Shown one piece after another: positions 8,541 through 18,035 of a stretch of DNA of 39,122 nt. Both the position numbers and the translations under genes were made by a program. The DNA is from a virus: IMG/VR virus record IMGVR_UViG_3300044491_003860, positions 1 to 39,122 of that record; one strand, written 5' to 3'. The notes beneath the pieces were generated by a model. That model was given only the letters and a program-made list of their open reading frames with translations. It did no database searches and had not been told where the DNA came from. Within the stretch, counting starts at the first letter, position 1. Every line of letters begins with the position of its first letter.

Positions 8541-9629
8541 ATGCCAGTAAAAAACATTAGCTCACTGAAGTATTTCCTCGACCGTTGGGAGACGGTGGAC
8601 CCGGAATACAATTACACTGTGCCCTATCATGACTCAATCGATCCAAACTTTTCAAGTTTACCAACCTTTGTTGCCGAATTCCACAACTGTAAAATACACA
8701 CCTGCCCATTGTTGCTGACTAGGGAAAACAAACTGATTACGGAACACGTATGGAAACTGACTCACAAGCGTAGACACAAACCTCAGCAGAGTCATGGCCT
8801 GTGGGAAGATTGGGACACCGAGATGGATATTACACTACCACCAGTCACAGAATCTTTCAATGAGACCAACACCTACGTGTGGTTGCCGGTGGATGATGAG
8901 AGCAAGGCAAACCCTTGGCACATCTGGATAGACGTCATCTCGAAGTTCAGATTGTTAGAGAAGAGATGGTCCACAAACTTTTCAAGATACTGTTTTATAT
9001 TAGCCAATCACAGTCCTTACTTTGAGAAAGTGTGCAAGGAACTTTTTCCCGATGTGAAAATTATTGTGATGCCTAAAGGATCAACTTGGCAGTTCAAACA
9101 TCTCATAGTGCCAAGCATGAGCAATTCTCATGATGGTGTGATAGTGCCTCCAATGGCGCCATGGCTGAGACATTTCAAAGGATTGAAAAATTTGAAAGGT
9201 GTAAAACCACACAGGAAGATAGTTGTTTTGAGGCCTGGGGCCAAAACCAGGAGAATGATTAACTCAGACGAATTATTGTTGAAACTCAAAGGCTGGGAAA
9301 CTGTGGCTCTGGAGAATCTAAGTATAAAGGACCAAATGAAGACCTTTGCTGAGGCATCACATGTACTTGCGGCACACGGAGCAGGCATGGTCAATCTATT
9401 GTGGTGCCAGCCCGGAACAAAAGTTATTGAGGTCCAGGACAGAAACATGCTACACAAGAAAGTGTATCCATTGTTGTCGCACAATTTAAATCTAGAACAC
9501 AAATTATATCTAGCAGACGTAGTGCCAATACCCAGAGAAAACGGAGCAAAGGTACACGGTGTCAAAAGATTCAGTGACATGATAAACTTCAAGATTAACA
9601 TTCCAGAGATAATGGAGCATCTAGAATGA
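8541..9629 (+). CDS. GT61 (DUF563) glycosyltransferase
   Basis: A 362-residue protein with the hallmarks of glycosyltransferase family 61: VLRPGAKTRRMIN (229-241, conserved Arg and Asn), then the LENLSIKDQMKTFAEA segment (258-272), then LAAHGAGMVNLLW (276-288, His279-Gly-Ala-Gly) and a KVIEVQD strand. GT61 enzymes usually add xylose, GlcNAc or related sugars. It heads a rightward seven-gene unit (8541-14698) in which every junction overlaps. No Shine-Dalgarno precedes the ATG; an AT-rich TATTATAAC element lies in the 32-nt divergent gap. Confidence 0.85.
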   Translation: MPVKNISSLKYFLDRWETVDPEYNYTVPYHDSIDPNFSSLPTFVAEFHNCKIHTCPLLLTRENKLITEHVWKLTHKRRHKPQQSHGLWEDWDTEMDITLPPVTESFNETNTYVWLPVDDESKANPWHIWIDVISKFRLLEKRWSTNFSRYCFILANHSPYFEKVCKELFPDVKIIVMPKGSTWQFKHLIVPSMSNSHDGVIVPPMAPWLRHFKGLKNLKGVKPHRKIVVLRPGAKTRRMINSDELLLKLKGWETVALENLSIKDQMKTFAEASHVLAAHGAGMVNLLWCQPGTKVIEVQDRNMLHKKVYPLLSHNLNLEHKLYLADVVPIPRENGAKVHGVKRFSDMINFKINIPEIMEHLE

Positions 9630-10375
9630 ACCTTTCGATATTACAGAAAAGGCCTGAACTTGTACTAGAGCCTTATCCACATTTTGTGATCGAAGATGCA
9701 CTACCCCAGGAAGTGTACGAACAATTAGAGAAGGAATGGCCCAAGGAACAACTGCTGTCTACAAAACCATTTGATTCAGGTATATGTTATAGGTTAAAAG
9801 CAGACGAGATGTTGAAACCTAAAAAAGTTTCCAGTCTATGGAAAGAATTTACCGAGTACCACACATCAATGGAGTTTTACAAACAAATGACCAAGGTGTT
9901 TGGAGAATTGGTCCCTCACGTCGAAGACTTAACATTAAGTCCAAGAGGCTGGGACACAGGCCAGGACAAGATAGGAACCGATTGTCAGACAGTGATGCAC
10001 AAGCCCATAGACTACAGTTCGAGGACTGCACATATAGACAATCCTAGAGAGATATACGCGGCCTTACTTTACATGCCATACAAAGAGGATCGAAGTACAG
10101 GTGGAGGATTCCAGATACACGAAACACATGATACCATTTCAGAAGTGAATAAAAACGGCGGTAGAGAAGTAAAAGAGAAGGCGGGCAAAATTGTGAAAAC
10201 AATCCCCTACAAAGCAAACACACTGGTTGTATTCTGTAACAATTCAACAAGGTGTGTACACAGCGTATCCGCTAGGAAAAATGCCGTGCTACACAGGAGG
10301 AGTGTGAACATAATTGCAGAATTCAATAGGGCGGCCGGACGTAAGATGTTTGAAGTGAAGGAAAACAGAAAATAA
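9626..10375 (+). CDS. 2-oxoglutarate/Fe(II)-dependent oxygenase
   Basis: Hydroxylase of the prolyl-4-hydroxylase-like double-stranded beta-helix type, 249 residues. Iron ligands are visible as His136 and Asp138 in AHIDNP and His212 in CVHSVSA. Arg224 or Arg225 (VLHRRSVN) would hold 2-oxoglutarate. GGGFQIHE (159-166) is the strand that closes the active site. It overlaps the GT61 stop by 4 nt (ATGA), so it is coupled to it. Phage enzymes of this family are common, but this one sits inside a glycan cluster, so a sugar, lipid or virion-protein substrate is possible. Confidence 0.85.
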   Translation: MNLSILQKRPELVLEPYPHFVIEDALPQEVYEQLEKEWPKEQLLSTKPFDSGICYRLKADEMLKPKKVSSLWKEFTEYHTSMEFYKQMTKVFGELVPHVEDLTLSPRGWDTGQDKIGTDCQTVMHKPIDYSSRTAHIDNPREIYAALLYMPYKEDRSTGGGFQIHETHDTISEVNKNGGREVKEKAGKIVKTIPYKANTLVVFCNNSTRCVHSVSARKNAVLHRRSVNIIAEFNRAAGRKMFEVKENRK

Positions 10376-11184
10376 TGTTGTCAGGAATACACACGACCAA
10401 ACCACGGACACAGCGTTATGTGGATGCTTTCGTTCGTGGATCTGGTCAGGGCAGGATATACCAGTTTAGAGAGTTGAAATCATTACCTGAGGAGAATCTT
10501 ACCATGTACGGCATACTGGCAGGTTCTGGTGAAGTTTACAAATGGTGTGAGAGGGAGAACAGAGATTTCTATTTCATGGATCACGGGTACTTCACCAATG
10601 CTCATGACAGTCCACACTGGTTACGTATAACCAAAAACAATCACTGCCAGAACATACTTCAACAGAGGCCAACAGATAGATATGAGAAATATTTCAAACA
10701 GGACATCAAACCATGGAACAAGGGCAAGAAAATTCTTGTACTACCGCCAACAAACGCAATAGCGAACTTCTTTGATACAACCGACTGGTTAGACAACACA
10801 TTGAAAATTCTTAAACAGCACACCGATAGACAAATAGACGTAAGGGAAAAACCTTACAACCCAACAATCGAAATTGATCACGTGGGTGCCACTGTAAAGG
10901 TTGATAGGCCTACTGTCCACAAGGGCAATATCGACTGGAGCGATTACCATGCAACAGTGACCTATAACTCCAACACAATGGTAGCCAGTCTAACCAACGG
11001 TGTTCCTGTGTTCTGTGATCCCAACAACAGTGCGGCCGCTCCAATATCTGAGACGGATTTAAGCAAGATAGAAACACCTAAATACGGAGACAGGATTGCA
11101 TTGTTCAGCAGTCTAGCGTATAATAACTGGACACTACAAGAAATGGCCAATGGCACAGCGTGGGAGATGTTGAATGAAAGTTGA
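10375..11184 (+). CDS. GT-B-like capsule-type protein, paralogue B
   Basis: 269 residues of the same family as 7059. Shared features are HTDRQIDVREKP (about 143-154), TYNSNTMVASLTNGVPVFCDP (about 199-219) and IETPKYGDR, then LAYNNWTLQEMANGTAWEML at the C-terminus. The two closest relatives by eye are A and B, which share the N-terminal FWG/AGSG-type turn and the PHWLRI/HYWRI segment. It starts within the oxygenase stop (TAATG) and overlaps paralogue C by 11 nt. The basic pair of the RPHP motif is reduced to REKP. Confidence 0.65.
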   Translation: MLSGIHTTKPRTQRYVDAFVRGSGQGRIYQFRELKSLPEENLTMYGILAGSGEVYKWCERENRDFYFMDHGYFTNAHDSPHWLRITKNNHCQNILQQRPTDRYEKYFKQDIKPWNKGKKILVLPPTNAIANFFDTTDWLDNTLKILKQHTDRQIDVREKPYNPTIEIDHVGATVKVDRPTVHKGNIDWSDYHATVTYNSNTMVASLTNGVPVFCDPNNSAAAPISETDLSKIETPKYGDRIALFSSLAYNNWTLQEMANGTAWEMLNES

Positions 11185-12157
11185 GATATTCAGGAGGACG
11201 GTAAAGGACCGTAAACGTGGCAACAGTTATGAGTTACTTTATCATCTCAAGGAAGGCATAGAGGCCGCGGGCGATGAAGCGGTGATAGTCAATGAGAACC
11301 GGTCTGGACCAACCGTAGAAGGTGAAATGACACCCACTGCACCCATGGCGGCCATGTTTGGATACGGTGGTGACAGACAGATGCATCACACCAAAGGTAG
11401 ACGTAGAGAACTTGCAAATAATTGTAGAGACAAAAAGATTCCGCTGATAACATTTGATGGAGGACTACTATCCAGTTTTGGTAATGTGTCAACATCACCT
11501 GATCATCATTTCAGGGTTTCGTTGTACACCCCTATGAACGACGGTGACTTCCTTTCTGACAACAGTCCAAGCGATCGTTGGGAGATGATGGTGAAGAAAT
11601 TCAAGGTCAAGTACGAACCATGGCGTAAGTCAAACCAAGATGATCCCATAATATTTGTACTGCAACCCAAAGACAATTGGAGCATGAACGAGTTAGATCC
11701 CATAGAATGGTTCAATGGGGTTTATGAAAAATTAAGACCTGCAACAGACAGGAAGTTCATAGTACGTCCACACCCAAACCATGTGGCATCTATAGTGGCA
11801 CGTAAAGGAGACTTTCCAGAGGATGTGGAACTGCAATACACACAGAAACACTTTGCAGGAGATGAAAAGAAGTTTTACAGATTCCATTTCCAGGAAGCGA
11901 TAGCAAATGCACACGCCGTGGTCACACACAATTCAACCGCCAGTGTTGACAGTTGTATCAGAGGCATACCAACGTTTTGCACGTCAGATCTTGCACTGTG
12001 TTGGGACGTGTGTAACAAGAATCTCAATGATATAGAAACACCAAAGACACCCGACAGGACACAGTGGGTAAATGATCTGGGTTACAAATTATGGAGCATA
12101 CAAGAAATAAGGGACGGCACAGTGTACAAAAGATTCAAACAGAGGCTAGGCTTATAA
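11174..12157 (+). CDS. GT-B-like capsule-type protein, paralogue C
   Basis: 327 residues, the longest of the five paralogues. It keeps the classical RPHPNH motif (about 196-201), after an ATDRKFIV strand, and VVTHNSTASVDSCIRGIPTFC (about 251-271), the His-Asn-Ser nucleotide-sugar turn. DIETPKTPDRTQW and LGYKLWSIQEIRDGT follow at the C-terminus. It is transcribed with B and the next DxD glycosyltransferase, sharing a base at the TAATG junction. Confidence 0.65.
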   Translation: MKVEIFRRTVKDRKRGNSYELLYHLKEGIEAAGDEAVIVNENRSGPTVEGEMTPTAPMAAMFGYGGDRQMHHTKGRRRELANNCRDKKIPLITFDGGLLSSFGNVSTSPDHHFRVSLYTPMNDGDFLSDNSPSDRWEMMVKKFKVKYEPWRKSNQDDPIIFVLQPKDNWSMNELDPIEWFNGVYEKLRPATDRKFIVRPHPNHVASIVARKGDFPEDVELQYTQKHFAGDEKKFYRFHFQEAIANAHAVVTHNSTASVDSCIRGIPTFCTSDLALCWDVCNKNLNDIETPKTPDRTQWVNDLGYKLWSIQEIRDGTVYKRFKQRLGL

Positions 12158-13077
12158 TGACATCATTATCTGTTGTTACGACCTTCCCACCAAACAGATG
12201 GACAGCCTATGCTAAAAGAATGTTGGAGAGCCATATTCAATTCTGGCCCGACGATGTTATCCTGTATGCATATCATGAAGGCGAGAAACCAACCCTGGAA
12301 CATCCAAAGATCAAATTTATCAACATAGAAGATGCCTGTCCTGAACTGTTAAAATTCAAGCAGAGACACAAGGACGATCCTGTGGCCAATGGCGAAGTGG
12401 ACGAAGTACCAGGTGGTGTGAGACGAGATCCCAACGCAGGGAAAAATGACAGGGGTAAAGGATCTTACCTATGGGACGCTGTGAGATTCGCACACAAGAC
12501 CTTTGCAGTGGATCATGCGATAAAAACAATCAACACAGATTATGTTCTGTGGTTAGATGCCGACACATACACATTTAGACCAATCACAACGGAATTTGTT
12601 ACCGGGCTACTACCCCAAGACAAGCTCGTGAACTTCCTGGGTAGGGGTGAAAAATATCCAGAATGTGGGTGGGTGTGCTACAACAGGAAGCATCCAAAGA
12701 TTAAAGAGTTCATGCAGTACTGGACAAACATGTACATAACAGATTCAATATTCAAAGAGTTGGAATGGCACGACAGTTACCTGTTCTGGCAGTGTGTCAA
12801 ACGTGTGGCACCCAACGACGGGGTGGACATAGGCAAAGGTGCAGGTGCCAAAGGACATCATGTGTTCATCAACAGTGTGCTGGGGTCCTACGTAGATCAC
12901 ATGAAAGGCAAGAGAAAAGTACAAGGCAAAAGTAGCAAGAGTGACCTGCGTGGAGACAGGAACGAGGACTATTGGAAGAACGTGGAGAACTACGATCCGT
13001 TTGGTGGTGTGAAGTTTGATCCAAAACAGGCAGACGACATAGTGAGCAAGGTGGCCAAAGGAAAGCAGGGCAACTGA
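12157..13077 (+). CDS. DxD glycosyltransferase-like protein
   Basis: 306 residues from the ATG at 12157; the open frame extends upstream into the preceding gene, but the TAATG overlap supports this start. VLWLDADTYTF (130-140) gives the DAD metal motif at 134-136. The N-terminal SVVTTFPPNRWTAYAKRM reads like the first nucleotide-binding strand and helix of a GT-A fold. The C-terminal 60 residues are Lys/Gly/Asp-rich and look disordered. Probable sugar transferase; donor unknown. Confidence 0.7.
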   Translation: MTSLSVVTTFPPNRWTAYAKRMLESHIQFWPDDVILYAYHEGEKPTLEHPKIKFINIEDACPELLKFKQRHKDDPVANGEVDEVPGGVRRDPNAGKNDRGKGSYLWDAVRFAHKTFAVDHAIKTINTDYVLWLDADTYTFRPITTEFVTGLLPQDKLVNFLGRGEKYPECGWVCYNRKHPKIKEFMQYWTNMYITDSIFKELEWHDSYLFWQCVKRVAPNDGVDIGKGAGAKGHHVFINSVLGSYVDHMKGKRKVQGKSSKSDLRGDRNEDYWKNVENYDPFGGVKFDPKQADDIVSKVAKGKQGN

Positions 13078-13946
13078 TGAGGATAGAAGCGTGGCCCATG
13101 CATGGCCCATTGAACAGCAAAGACATCTTTGCGAAATTCATAAAATCAATGCAGGAAACCGGCAACGAAGTGCATGTGAACAAAGAGACCAACGGTGACG
13201 TTGCGGTCATATGGAGTGTGTTATGGCGTGGCAGGATGCAGAATTACAAAAAGATATGGGATCGTTATAGGAGCCAGGGCAAACCTGTTATCGTTATTGA
13301 GGTGGGAGGACTGCGTAGGAATCTCAGTTTCAAGATTGGAATAAACGGAATAAACAGAGATGCCGATTTCGCCAACCAAACGTTTGATGAGGAACGATGG
13401 CCTTTGTTCAAACATGAATTGCGACCATGGAATCCAACCGGAGACTTAATTATCATATGTGGTCAGCATGATACCTCAGAGCAATGGAGAGGACTTCCGA
13501 GGATGTCAAACTGGATTGAACAACAGATAAATGAAATACGTAAGTACACAACGAGACCAATTTTAGTGAGGCCACACCCCAGGAACATAATCACATTTGA
13601 TGAGAACAAATTTCGGAATGTGAAAGTGAGATTGCCAAAAAGAGATTACAGGACATACGACGACACAGATTTCAAGCAAACGTTAGAAAGGACCTGGGCA
13701 GTTGTAAATCATTCCAGCAACCCTGCCATGGAGGCGGTGATCAAAGGCATACCTGTGTTCGTATCTGAATCGAGCCTGTGCTATGACGTTGGTAACATAA
13801 AGTTAGCAGACATCAACACCCCAGCCATGCCCAATAGACTGACCTGGGCAAATAAATTAGCATACACAGAATGGTTCGAGGACGAGATAGAACAAGGACT
13901 ACCATGGACTAGAATTCAAGCAAGATTAAAGGAGAAATATATATAA
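13077..13946 (+). CDS. GT-B-like capsule-type protein, paralogue D
   Basis: 289 residues. N-terminal half carries MHGPLNSKDIFAKF and a VIWSVLWRGR strand comparable to VIFGSYKKERG in paralogue E; D and E also share an INGINR/VNGFLW segment. RPHPRN (about 162-167) follows YTTRPILV. VNHSSNPAMEAVIKGIPVFV (about 207-226) is the His-Ser-Ser turn, then DINTPAMPNRLTW and KLAYTEWFEDEIEQG. Starts within the stop of the upstream gene (TGATG). Together with C and E it has the most intact candidate active site. Confidence 0.65.
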   Translation: MRIEAWPMHGPLNSKDIFAKFIKSMQETGNEVHVNKETNGDVAVIWSVLWRGRMQNYKKIWDRYRSQGKPVIVIEVGGLRRNLSFKIGINGINRDADFANQTFDEERWPLFKHELRPWNPTGDLIIICGQHDTSEQWRGLPRMSNWIEQQINEIRKYTTRPILVRPHPRNIITFDENKFRNVKVRLPKRDYRTYDDTDFKQTLERTWAVVNHSSNPAMEAVIKGIPVFVSESSLCYDVGNIKLADINTPAMPNRLTWANKLAYTEWFEDEIEQGLPWTRIQARLKEKYI

Positions 13947-14698
13947 TGCAAACTATTAACATTGGTAAAAAAGAAATTGAACCAATTGAATGGAAAAAAT
14001 ACGAGGGCGAAGATGTATGCGTGAATACTACAATCAAGCAAGGCAAACGTTTCCGAGACATCAGATTTTATGAAGACAAAGTCAAAGCGGTACCTCGAGG
14101 CAACGCTTATGTTATAGGCAATGGTCCTTCACGTAAGGGATTTGACCTTACGAAACTAAAAGCCACAGGACAGACTTATGGGTGTAATGCACTTTACAGG
14201 GATTTCATGCCGGACTTCATATTCTCAGTGGACACCAAGATGTCTATGCAGATGGTGGAAGACGAAGTGGGTTTGAAGACCGTACACTATGGCCCGGCCT
14301 TGGAGGTCAACAGGAAACAGAGCAAGGGCATGATAAATCTCATACCAAACAACCCGCACTGGATATCGGGCAACGCCGCTTTCTGGACAGCGGGTGTTCA
14401 TGGACACAAGAACATCTATCTATTGGGTTTTGACTTCAGGGAATACGGCAAGGGCGAACTTAACAACATGTACCAAGGAACAGATTGTTATGGTGAACGA
14501 GACGATGACAAAATATTCGAAGGATGGTTGAAACAGTTCAGGGACATGCTGAAGATGAGGCCTTACGTGAACTACACCGTAGTACATGACAATCCACCAG
14601 AGTACCTTAACCATCTACAGACAGGAACCGATCTTGGCAACAGTCGAGTTATCAGTTATGCTGAATTTGAAAAGATACTAGCACCTAGTAAGACCTAG
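13946..14698 (+). CDS. DUF115/GT42-like protein (sialyltransferase-like fold)
   Basis: 250 residues. AYVIGNGPSRKGFDL (54-68) with GNGPS at 58-62, then TYGCNALYRDFMPDF, is the signature shared by DUF115 proteins (MptE-like) and GT42 sialyltransferase-fold enzymes, which use CMP-sugars or handle motility-protein glycans. ISGNAAFWTAGVHGHKNIYL later gives the second nucleotide-contact region, and LLGFDF follows. It is the last gene of the rightward island unit and overlaps the convergent SprT-like gene by 21 nt. Confidence 0.65.
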   Translation: MQTINIGKKEIEPIEWKKYEGEDVCVNTTIKQGKRFRDIRFYEDKVKAVPRGNAYVIGNGPSRKGFDLTKLKATGQTYGCNALYRDFMPDFIFSVDTKMSMQMVEDEVGLKTVHYGPALEVNRKQSKGMINLIPNNPHWISGNAAFWTAGVHGHKNIYLLGFDFREYGKGELNNMYQGTDCYGERDDDKIFEGWLKQFRDMLKMRPYVNYTVVHDNPPEYLNHLQTGTDLGNSRVISYAEFEKILAPSKT

Positions 14699-15154
14699 AC
14701 CTGCAATCTTAAACTTGTTTCTCCAGGCAAAGAAATTCGCATTGTGATTTGCGTAAGGATCTTGCACCCAAGTCATTTGGTAAAGGTGCACCATTTCATG
14801 TGCCAGAGTCTCTATGAAGTCTTTCCATTTTGGAAACTTACAGTGTAATTCTATATAGAATTCAACGTCTATGTGGTAAGGTATTCTACGCTGATCAAAT
14901 TTGCCTTTGGGTGTTTTCCTATTGTCCCAGTTGGCCACGCACCTACCCCAGTCCTTGTGCAGTTTCTTGATTTGTATCTCAACTATTGGTAATCTACTGT
15001 TGAACAATGCCCTGTTGATATATCTGAACCATTGATATGCCTGTTGCTGTGTTGGCCTGAAGCCTTTGGCGTTCTTGTATCTGGTCGCAGTATTTTCCAA
15101 CTTGACTTTCAGTTGTTTTTTTACATTTACCGCTTTGTTCTTTGTTTTTTTCAT
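14678..15154 (-). CDS. SprT-like zinc metallopeptidase
   Basis: 158 residues with ETLAHEMVHLYQ (115-126), the HExxH zinc-binding helix, and a third ligand candidate His137 in NHNANFFAW. SprT/Spartan-family proteins clip DNA-bound proteins, fitting a role near replication genes, but the phage member's substrate is unknown. The N-terminus is very basic (Lys-rich residues 1-20), consistent with DNA or RNA contact. Transcribed leftward from a gap shared with a rightward sigma70-like promoter. Confidence 0.8.
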   Translation of the reverse strand: MKKTKNKAVNVKKQLKVKLENTATRYKNAKGFRPTQQQAYQWFRYINRALFNSRLPIVEIQIKKLHKDWGRCVANWDNRKTPKGKFDQRRIPYHIDVEFYIELHCKFPKWKDFIETLAHEMVHLYQMTWVQDPYANHNANFFAWRNKFKIAGLGLTRC

Positions 15155-15156
15155 GG

Positions 15157-15184
15157 TTGACTATATTACCAAGTATGCTATAAT
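15157..15184 (+). promoter_or_regulatory. Sigma70-type promoter for the uvsW unit
   Basis: TTGACT (15157-15162) and TATAAT (15179-15184) are separated by 16 nt. The predicted start is about 15191, some 18 nt upstream of the ATG at 15209. This is the best host-type (early or middle) promoter in the window, contrasting with the late TAAATA elements. Confidence 0.6.
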
Positions 15185-15208
15185 ATACTAATAATTACCT
15201 AAAATATC

Positions 15209-16567
15209 ATGGATAAAATGCACACAGATTTGCCAAAAACAATTAACGAAGCACTTAAAATACTAGCATATAACGATTATTTCTGGGCAAATCCTTCAAT
15301 GATAGGAAATACAGCCGTAATCAAGCCACACCCCAAAGACTACGAAACTGTGAGATCACTGGCAGAGTCGCAATACGCATGGACCGAAAAGCAGGCCAGA
15401 CTGGCACTTGTGATACTGAAAAGGTATCTAACTAAATTCCAGGCTTATGGCATGGACATCAAGAAGTTGTTGGACGACCCTGTGTATGAGGACGACTTCC
15501 GTGTGATCAGTTTTGACAAGGTCATAGAGAAGTACACGGACGATGACAACGTTGACAGGATAGAGATGAGATTCCCATACCACAAGAAAGTGATACAACT
15601 GATACGTTGCATGAAAGACAAACGTGGCCTGCCAGGAATGTATGCCTTGTATGACGGGGAGAAGAAGAAGTGGACATTCCAACACAGTGACGTCACTGCC
15701 TACTACCTGACCTTGATCGCTGTGAGATATGATTTCAAGTTCACGGACGACAGTCTACTCAACGACTACGAGGAGATCAAAAAACAAGTGATAGGACATC
15801 GTAAACCCACAGCACGATTGATCGCAGGTGAAGTTGTTTTAGACAACGCACCTGAATCATTGCAAGAATACTGGAGTGAAAATCTTAAGGACAAACCAGC
15901 GTTAACACAAGTTGATTCCTTAAAGAACTTTGACATATCAACAAACGGAATAGAAGTTACAGCAGAAACCATGATAGGTCACAAGATAGCACACAACAAT
16001 TACCACAAGTTATGGATTGATTCAAAGGGTTTCTCCAAGAACGAGGTAGTCAAAGGTCTCATCGAATTAGACTGTTTTCCAATGATCATGCCAGTGAGTG
16101 GTGACATACACATGGAGGATGATGTTAAAGATTTCTGGGAATGGATGAATGCGTTCAAGGCACACGGTGTTGATCTATTGAATGAATGCAGTTGGGGATT
16201 TGATGTCAAGGAACCAATCTACAAGAAGGACCTAGACCGTTTCAACAGTGAGAGGACTTATCTTTTAGATAATCAAAAATCAGAAGAGTTCTTTGAGAAC
16301 CTATACGAGTTGCATCAAATGAGCAAACAGTTCAAGTTGATCAACGAACAAACGAAGATCATATTCGTCAGGAACAGAATACCAAGGGCGTTGATCAAGA
16401 GTAAAGTTAAACCAAAAGCATCACTGGTCGGAATAGGCGGTGGTTACTACGCCACGGGCACGGACAACCTAAAAAGAATGCTTGAAAATCTTCCAAAAAA
16501 GTTGTATTATAGTGATCACCAACCGAGTAGTTGGGATTGGCATGATCATATAATAGTAAAACTTTAG
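15209..16567 (+). CDS. Conserved-type protein of unknown function upstream of uvsW
   Basis: 452 residues, soluble and helix-rich, with no family recognised. Visible points: a basic/aromatic N-terminus, a repeated acidic stretch at about 115-125, a KQFKLINEQTKIIFVRNRIPRA strand-helix near 375-395, and a Gly-rich turn VGIGGGYY near 408. It ends 1 nt before uvsW and shares its promoter, so a role alongside the helicase (annealing or remodelling of recombination intermediates) is plausible but only inferred from position. Confidence 0.8.
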   Translation: MDKMHTDLPKTINEALKILAYNDYFWANPSMIGNTAVIKPHPKDYETVRSLAESQYAWTEKQARLALVILKRYLTKFQAYGMDIKKLLDDPVYEDDFRVISFDKVIEKYTDDDNVDRIEMRFPYHKKVIQLIRCMKDKRGLPGMYALYDGEKKKWTFQHSDVTAYYLTLIAVRYDFKFTDDSLLNDYEEIKKQVIGHRKPTARLIAGEVVLDNAPESLQEYWSENLKDKPALTQVDSLKNFDISTNGIEVTAETMIGHKIAHNNYHKLWIDSKGFSKNEVVKGLIELDCFPMIMPVSGDIHMEDDVKDFWEWMNAFKAHGVDLLNECSWGFDVKEPIYKKDLDRFNSERTYLLDNQKSEEFFENLYELHQMSKQFKLINEQTKIIFVRNRIPRALIKSKVKPKASLVGIGGGYYATGTDNLKRMLENLPKKLYYSDHQPSSWDWHDHIIVKL

Positions 16568-16568
16568 A

Positions 16569-18035
16569 ATGAGCAGTTGTAAACTAGTAATAAAAGATGA
16601 AGTAAACGTGAAGTTCGAGAACCTAAGCCTCGAATGGAGGAAACGATTATCCAACAAATTCAAATACGAAATACCATATGCTAGACATCTACCAGCAGTG
16701 AAGTTAGGCAGGTGGGACGGTAAGGTAAGTTTCTTCGGCCTGGGTGGCACAACCTACCTGAACCTAGTTGACCAGATACTTCCCATACTGGACGAGGGTG
16801 GTGTGTACATCGATGTTGAGGATAGGAGAGAGCAACACAACTTTGAATTCAAACAAGTAGATAAGAATTACCTATCACACATCACATGGCCAGAGAACCA
16901 TCCGGCGGCAGGACAACCAATAGAGTTGAGAGACTATCAAGTGGAAACTATAAACAAGTTTATTGAACATCCACAAAGCATACAAGAGATCGCCACTGGC
17001 GCAGGTAAGACCATAATCACAGCGGCACTATGCCAACTGGTCGAACCATACGGTCGTACACTGACGATAGTTCCAAACAAGAGCCTCGTCACACAGACAG
17101 AGGAGGACTTCCTTGCATGTAACTTGGACGTAGGTGTGTACTACGGCGACAGGAAAGAACTAGGAAGGTTCAATACAATAGCCACTTGGCAGTCATTGAA
17201 CGTGCTTGAAAAGAAGAGCAAGGACGAACACACAACAGAGTTCTTAGAAGCCATACAAGGCATTAACACAGTGATAATAGATGAGGTGCATATGGCCAAA
17301 GCAGACGTGTTGAAGAGATTACTGACAGGACCGTTTGCACACTGTGGCATACGTTGGGGTCTGACCGGAACTGTACCAAAAGCAGATTATGAATTCATGG
17401 GATTGAAATGTAGCATAGGTGATGTATCCAACAGGATACAGGCCAGTGAACTGCAAGACAAGGGTGTGTTGGCAAATTGTCATGTGAATGTCCTACAGAC
17501 ACAGGATTATCCGCAGTTCAAAACTTATGGAGAGGAATTGAAATGGCTCACAACAGACAAGACCAGGATGAAATGGGTGGCCAACACGATCAAGGACATA
17601 TCAAGTTCAGGAAACACACTGATACTGGTAGACAGGATATCCGCGGGAGAAATATTAGAAGAACAGATCGAGGATGCGGTATTCGTGTCTGGATCAACCA
17701 AAAACACAGACAGGAAGGAACAATATGATGAAATATCTACTGCAACAAATAAAGTTATTATCGCCACTTATGGAGTGGCCGCTGTTGGTATTAATATTCC
17801 TAGGATTTTTAATCTTGTTCTCATAGAGCCAGGCAAGTCGTTCGTGAGGGTGATACAGAGCATAGGACGTGGTATCAGGAAAGCAGAAGACAAGGACAGT
17901 GTGCAGATCTGGGACATCACCAGCAGTTGCAAGTTTGCAAAAAGACACTTGGGGGCAAGGAAAAAGTTTTACAAAGAGGCCAATTACCCGTATAATATAG
18001 AAAAGATAAATTATGAAAATCCTTACACTGGATAA
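16569..18035 (+). CDS. uvsW: UvsW-like SF2 DNA helicase
   Basis: Unwinds branched recombination and replication intermediates, including R-loops. 488 residues. Q-motif-like ELRDYQVETI (119-128), Walker A ATGAGKT (142-148), DEVH box (238-241), TGTVPKA (motif III region) and the C-terminal motif VI QSIGRGIRKAED are all present. An N-terminal domain of about 115 residues (KYEIPYARHLPAVKLGRWDG) is the DNA-recognition part seen in T4 UvsW. The 3' end overlaps the next gene by 23 nt. Confidence 0.93.
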   Translation: MSSCKLVIKDEVNVKFENLSLEWRKRLSNKFKYEIPYARHLPAVKLGRWDGKVSFFGLGGTTYLNLVDQILPILDEGGVYIDVEDRREQHNFEFKQVDKNYLSHITWPENHPAAGQPIELRDYQVETINKFIEHPQSIQEIATGAGKTIITAALCQLVEPYGRTLTIVPNKSLVTQTEEDFLACNLDVGVYYGDRKELGRFNTIATWQSLNVLEKKSKDEHTTEFLEAIQGINTVIIDEVHMAKADVLKRLLTGPFAHCGIRWGLTGTVPKADYEFMGLKCSIGDVSNRIQASELQDKGVLANCHVNVLQTQDYPQFKTYGEELKWLTTDKTRMKWVANTIKDISSSGNTLILVDRISAGEILEEQIEDAVFVSGSTKNTDRKEQYDEISTATNKVIIATYGVAAVGINIPRIFNLVLIEPGKSFVRVIQSIGRGIRKAEDKDSVQIWDITSSCKFAKRHLGARKKFYKEANYPYNIEKINYENPYTG

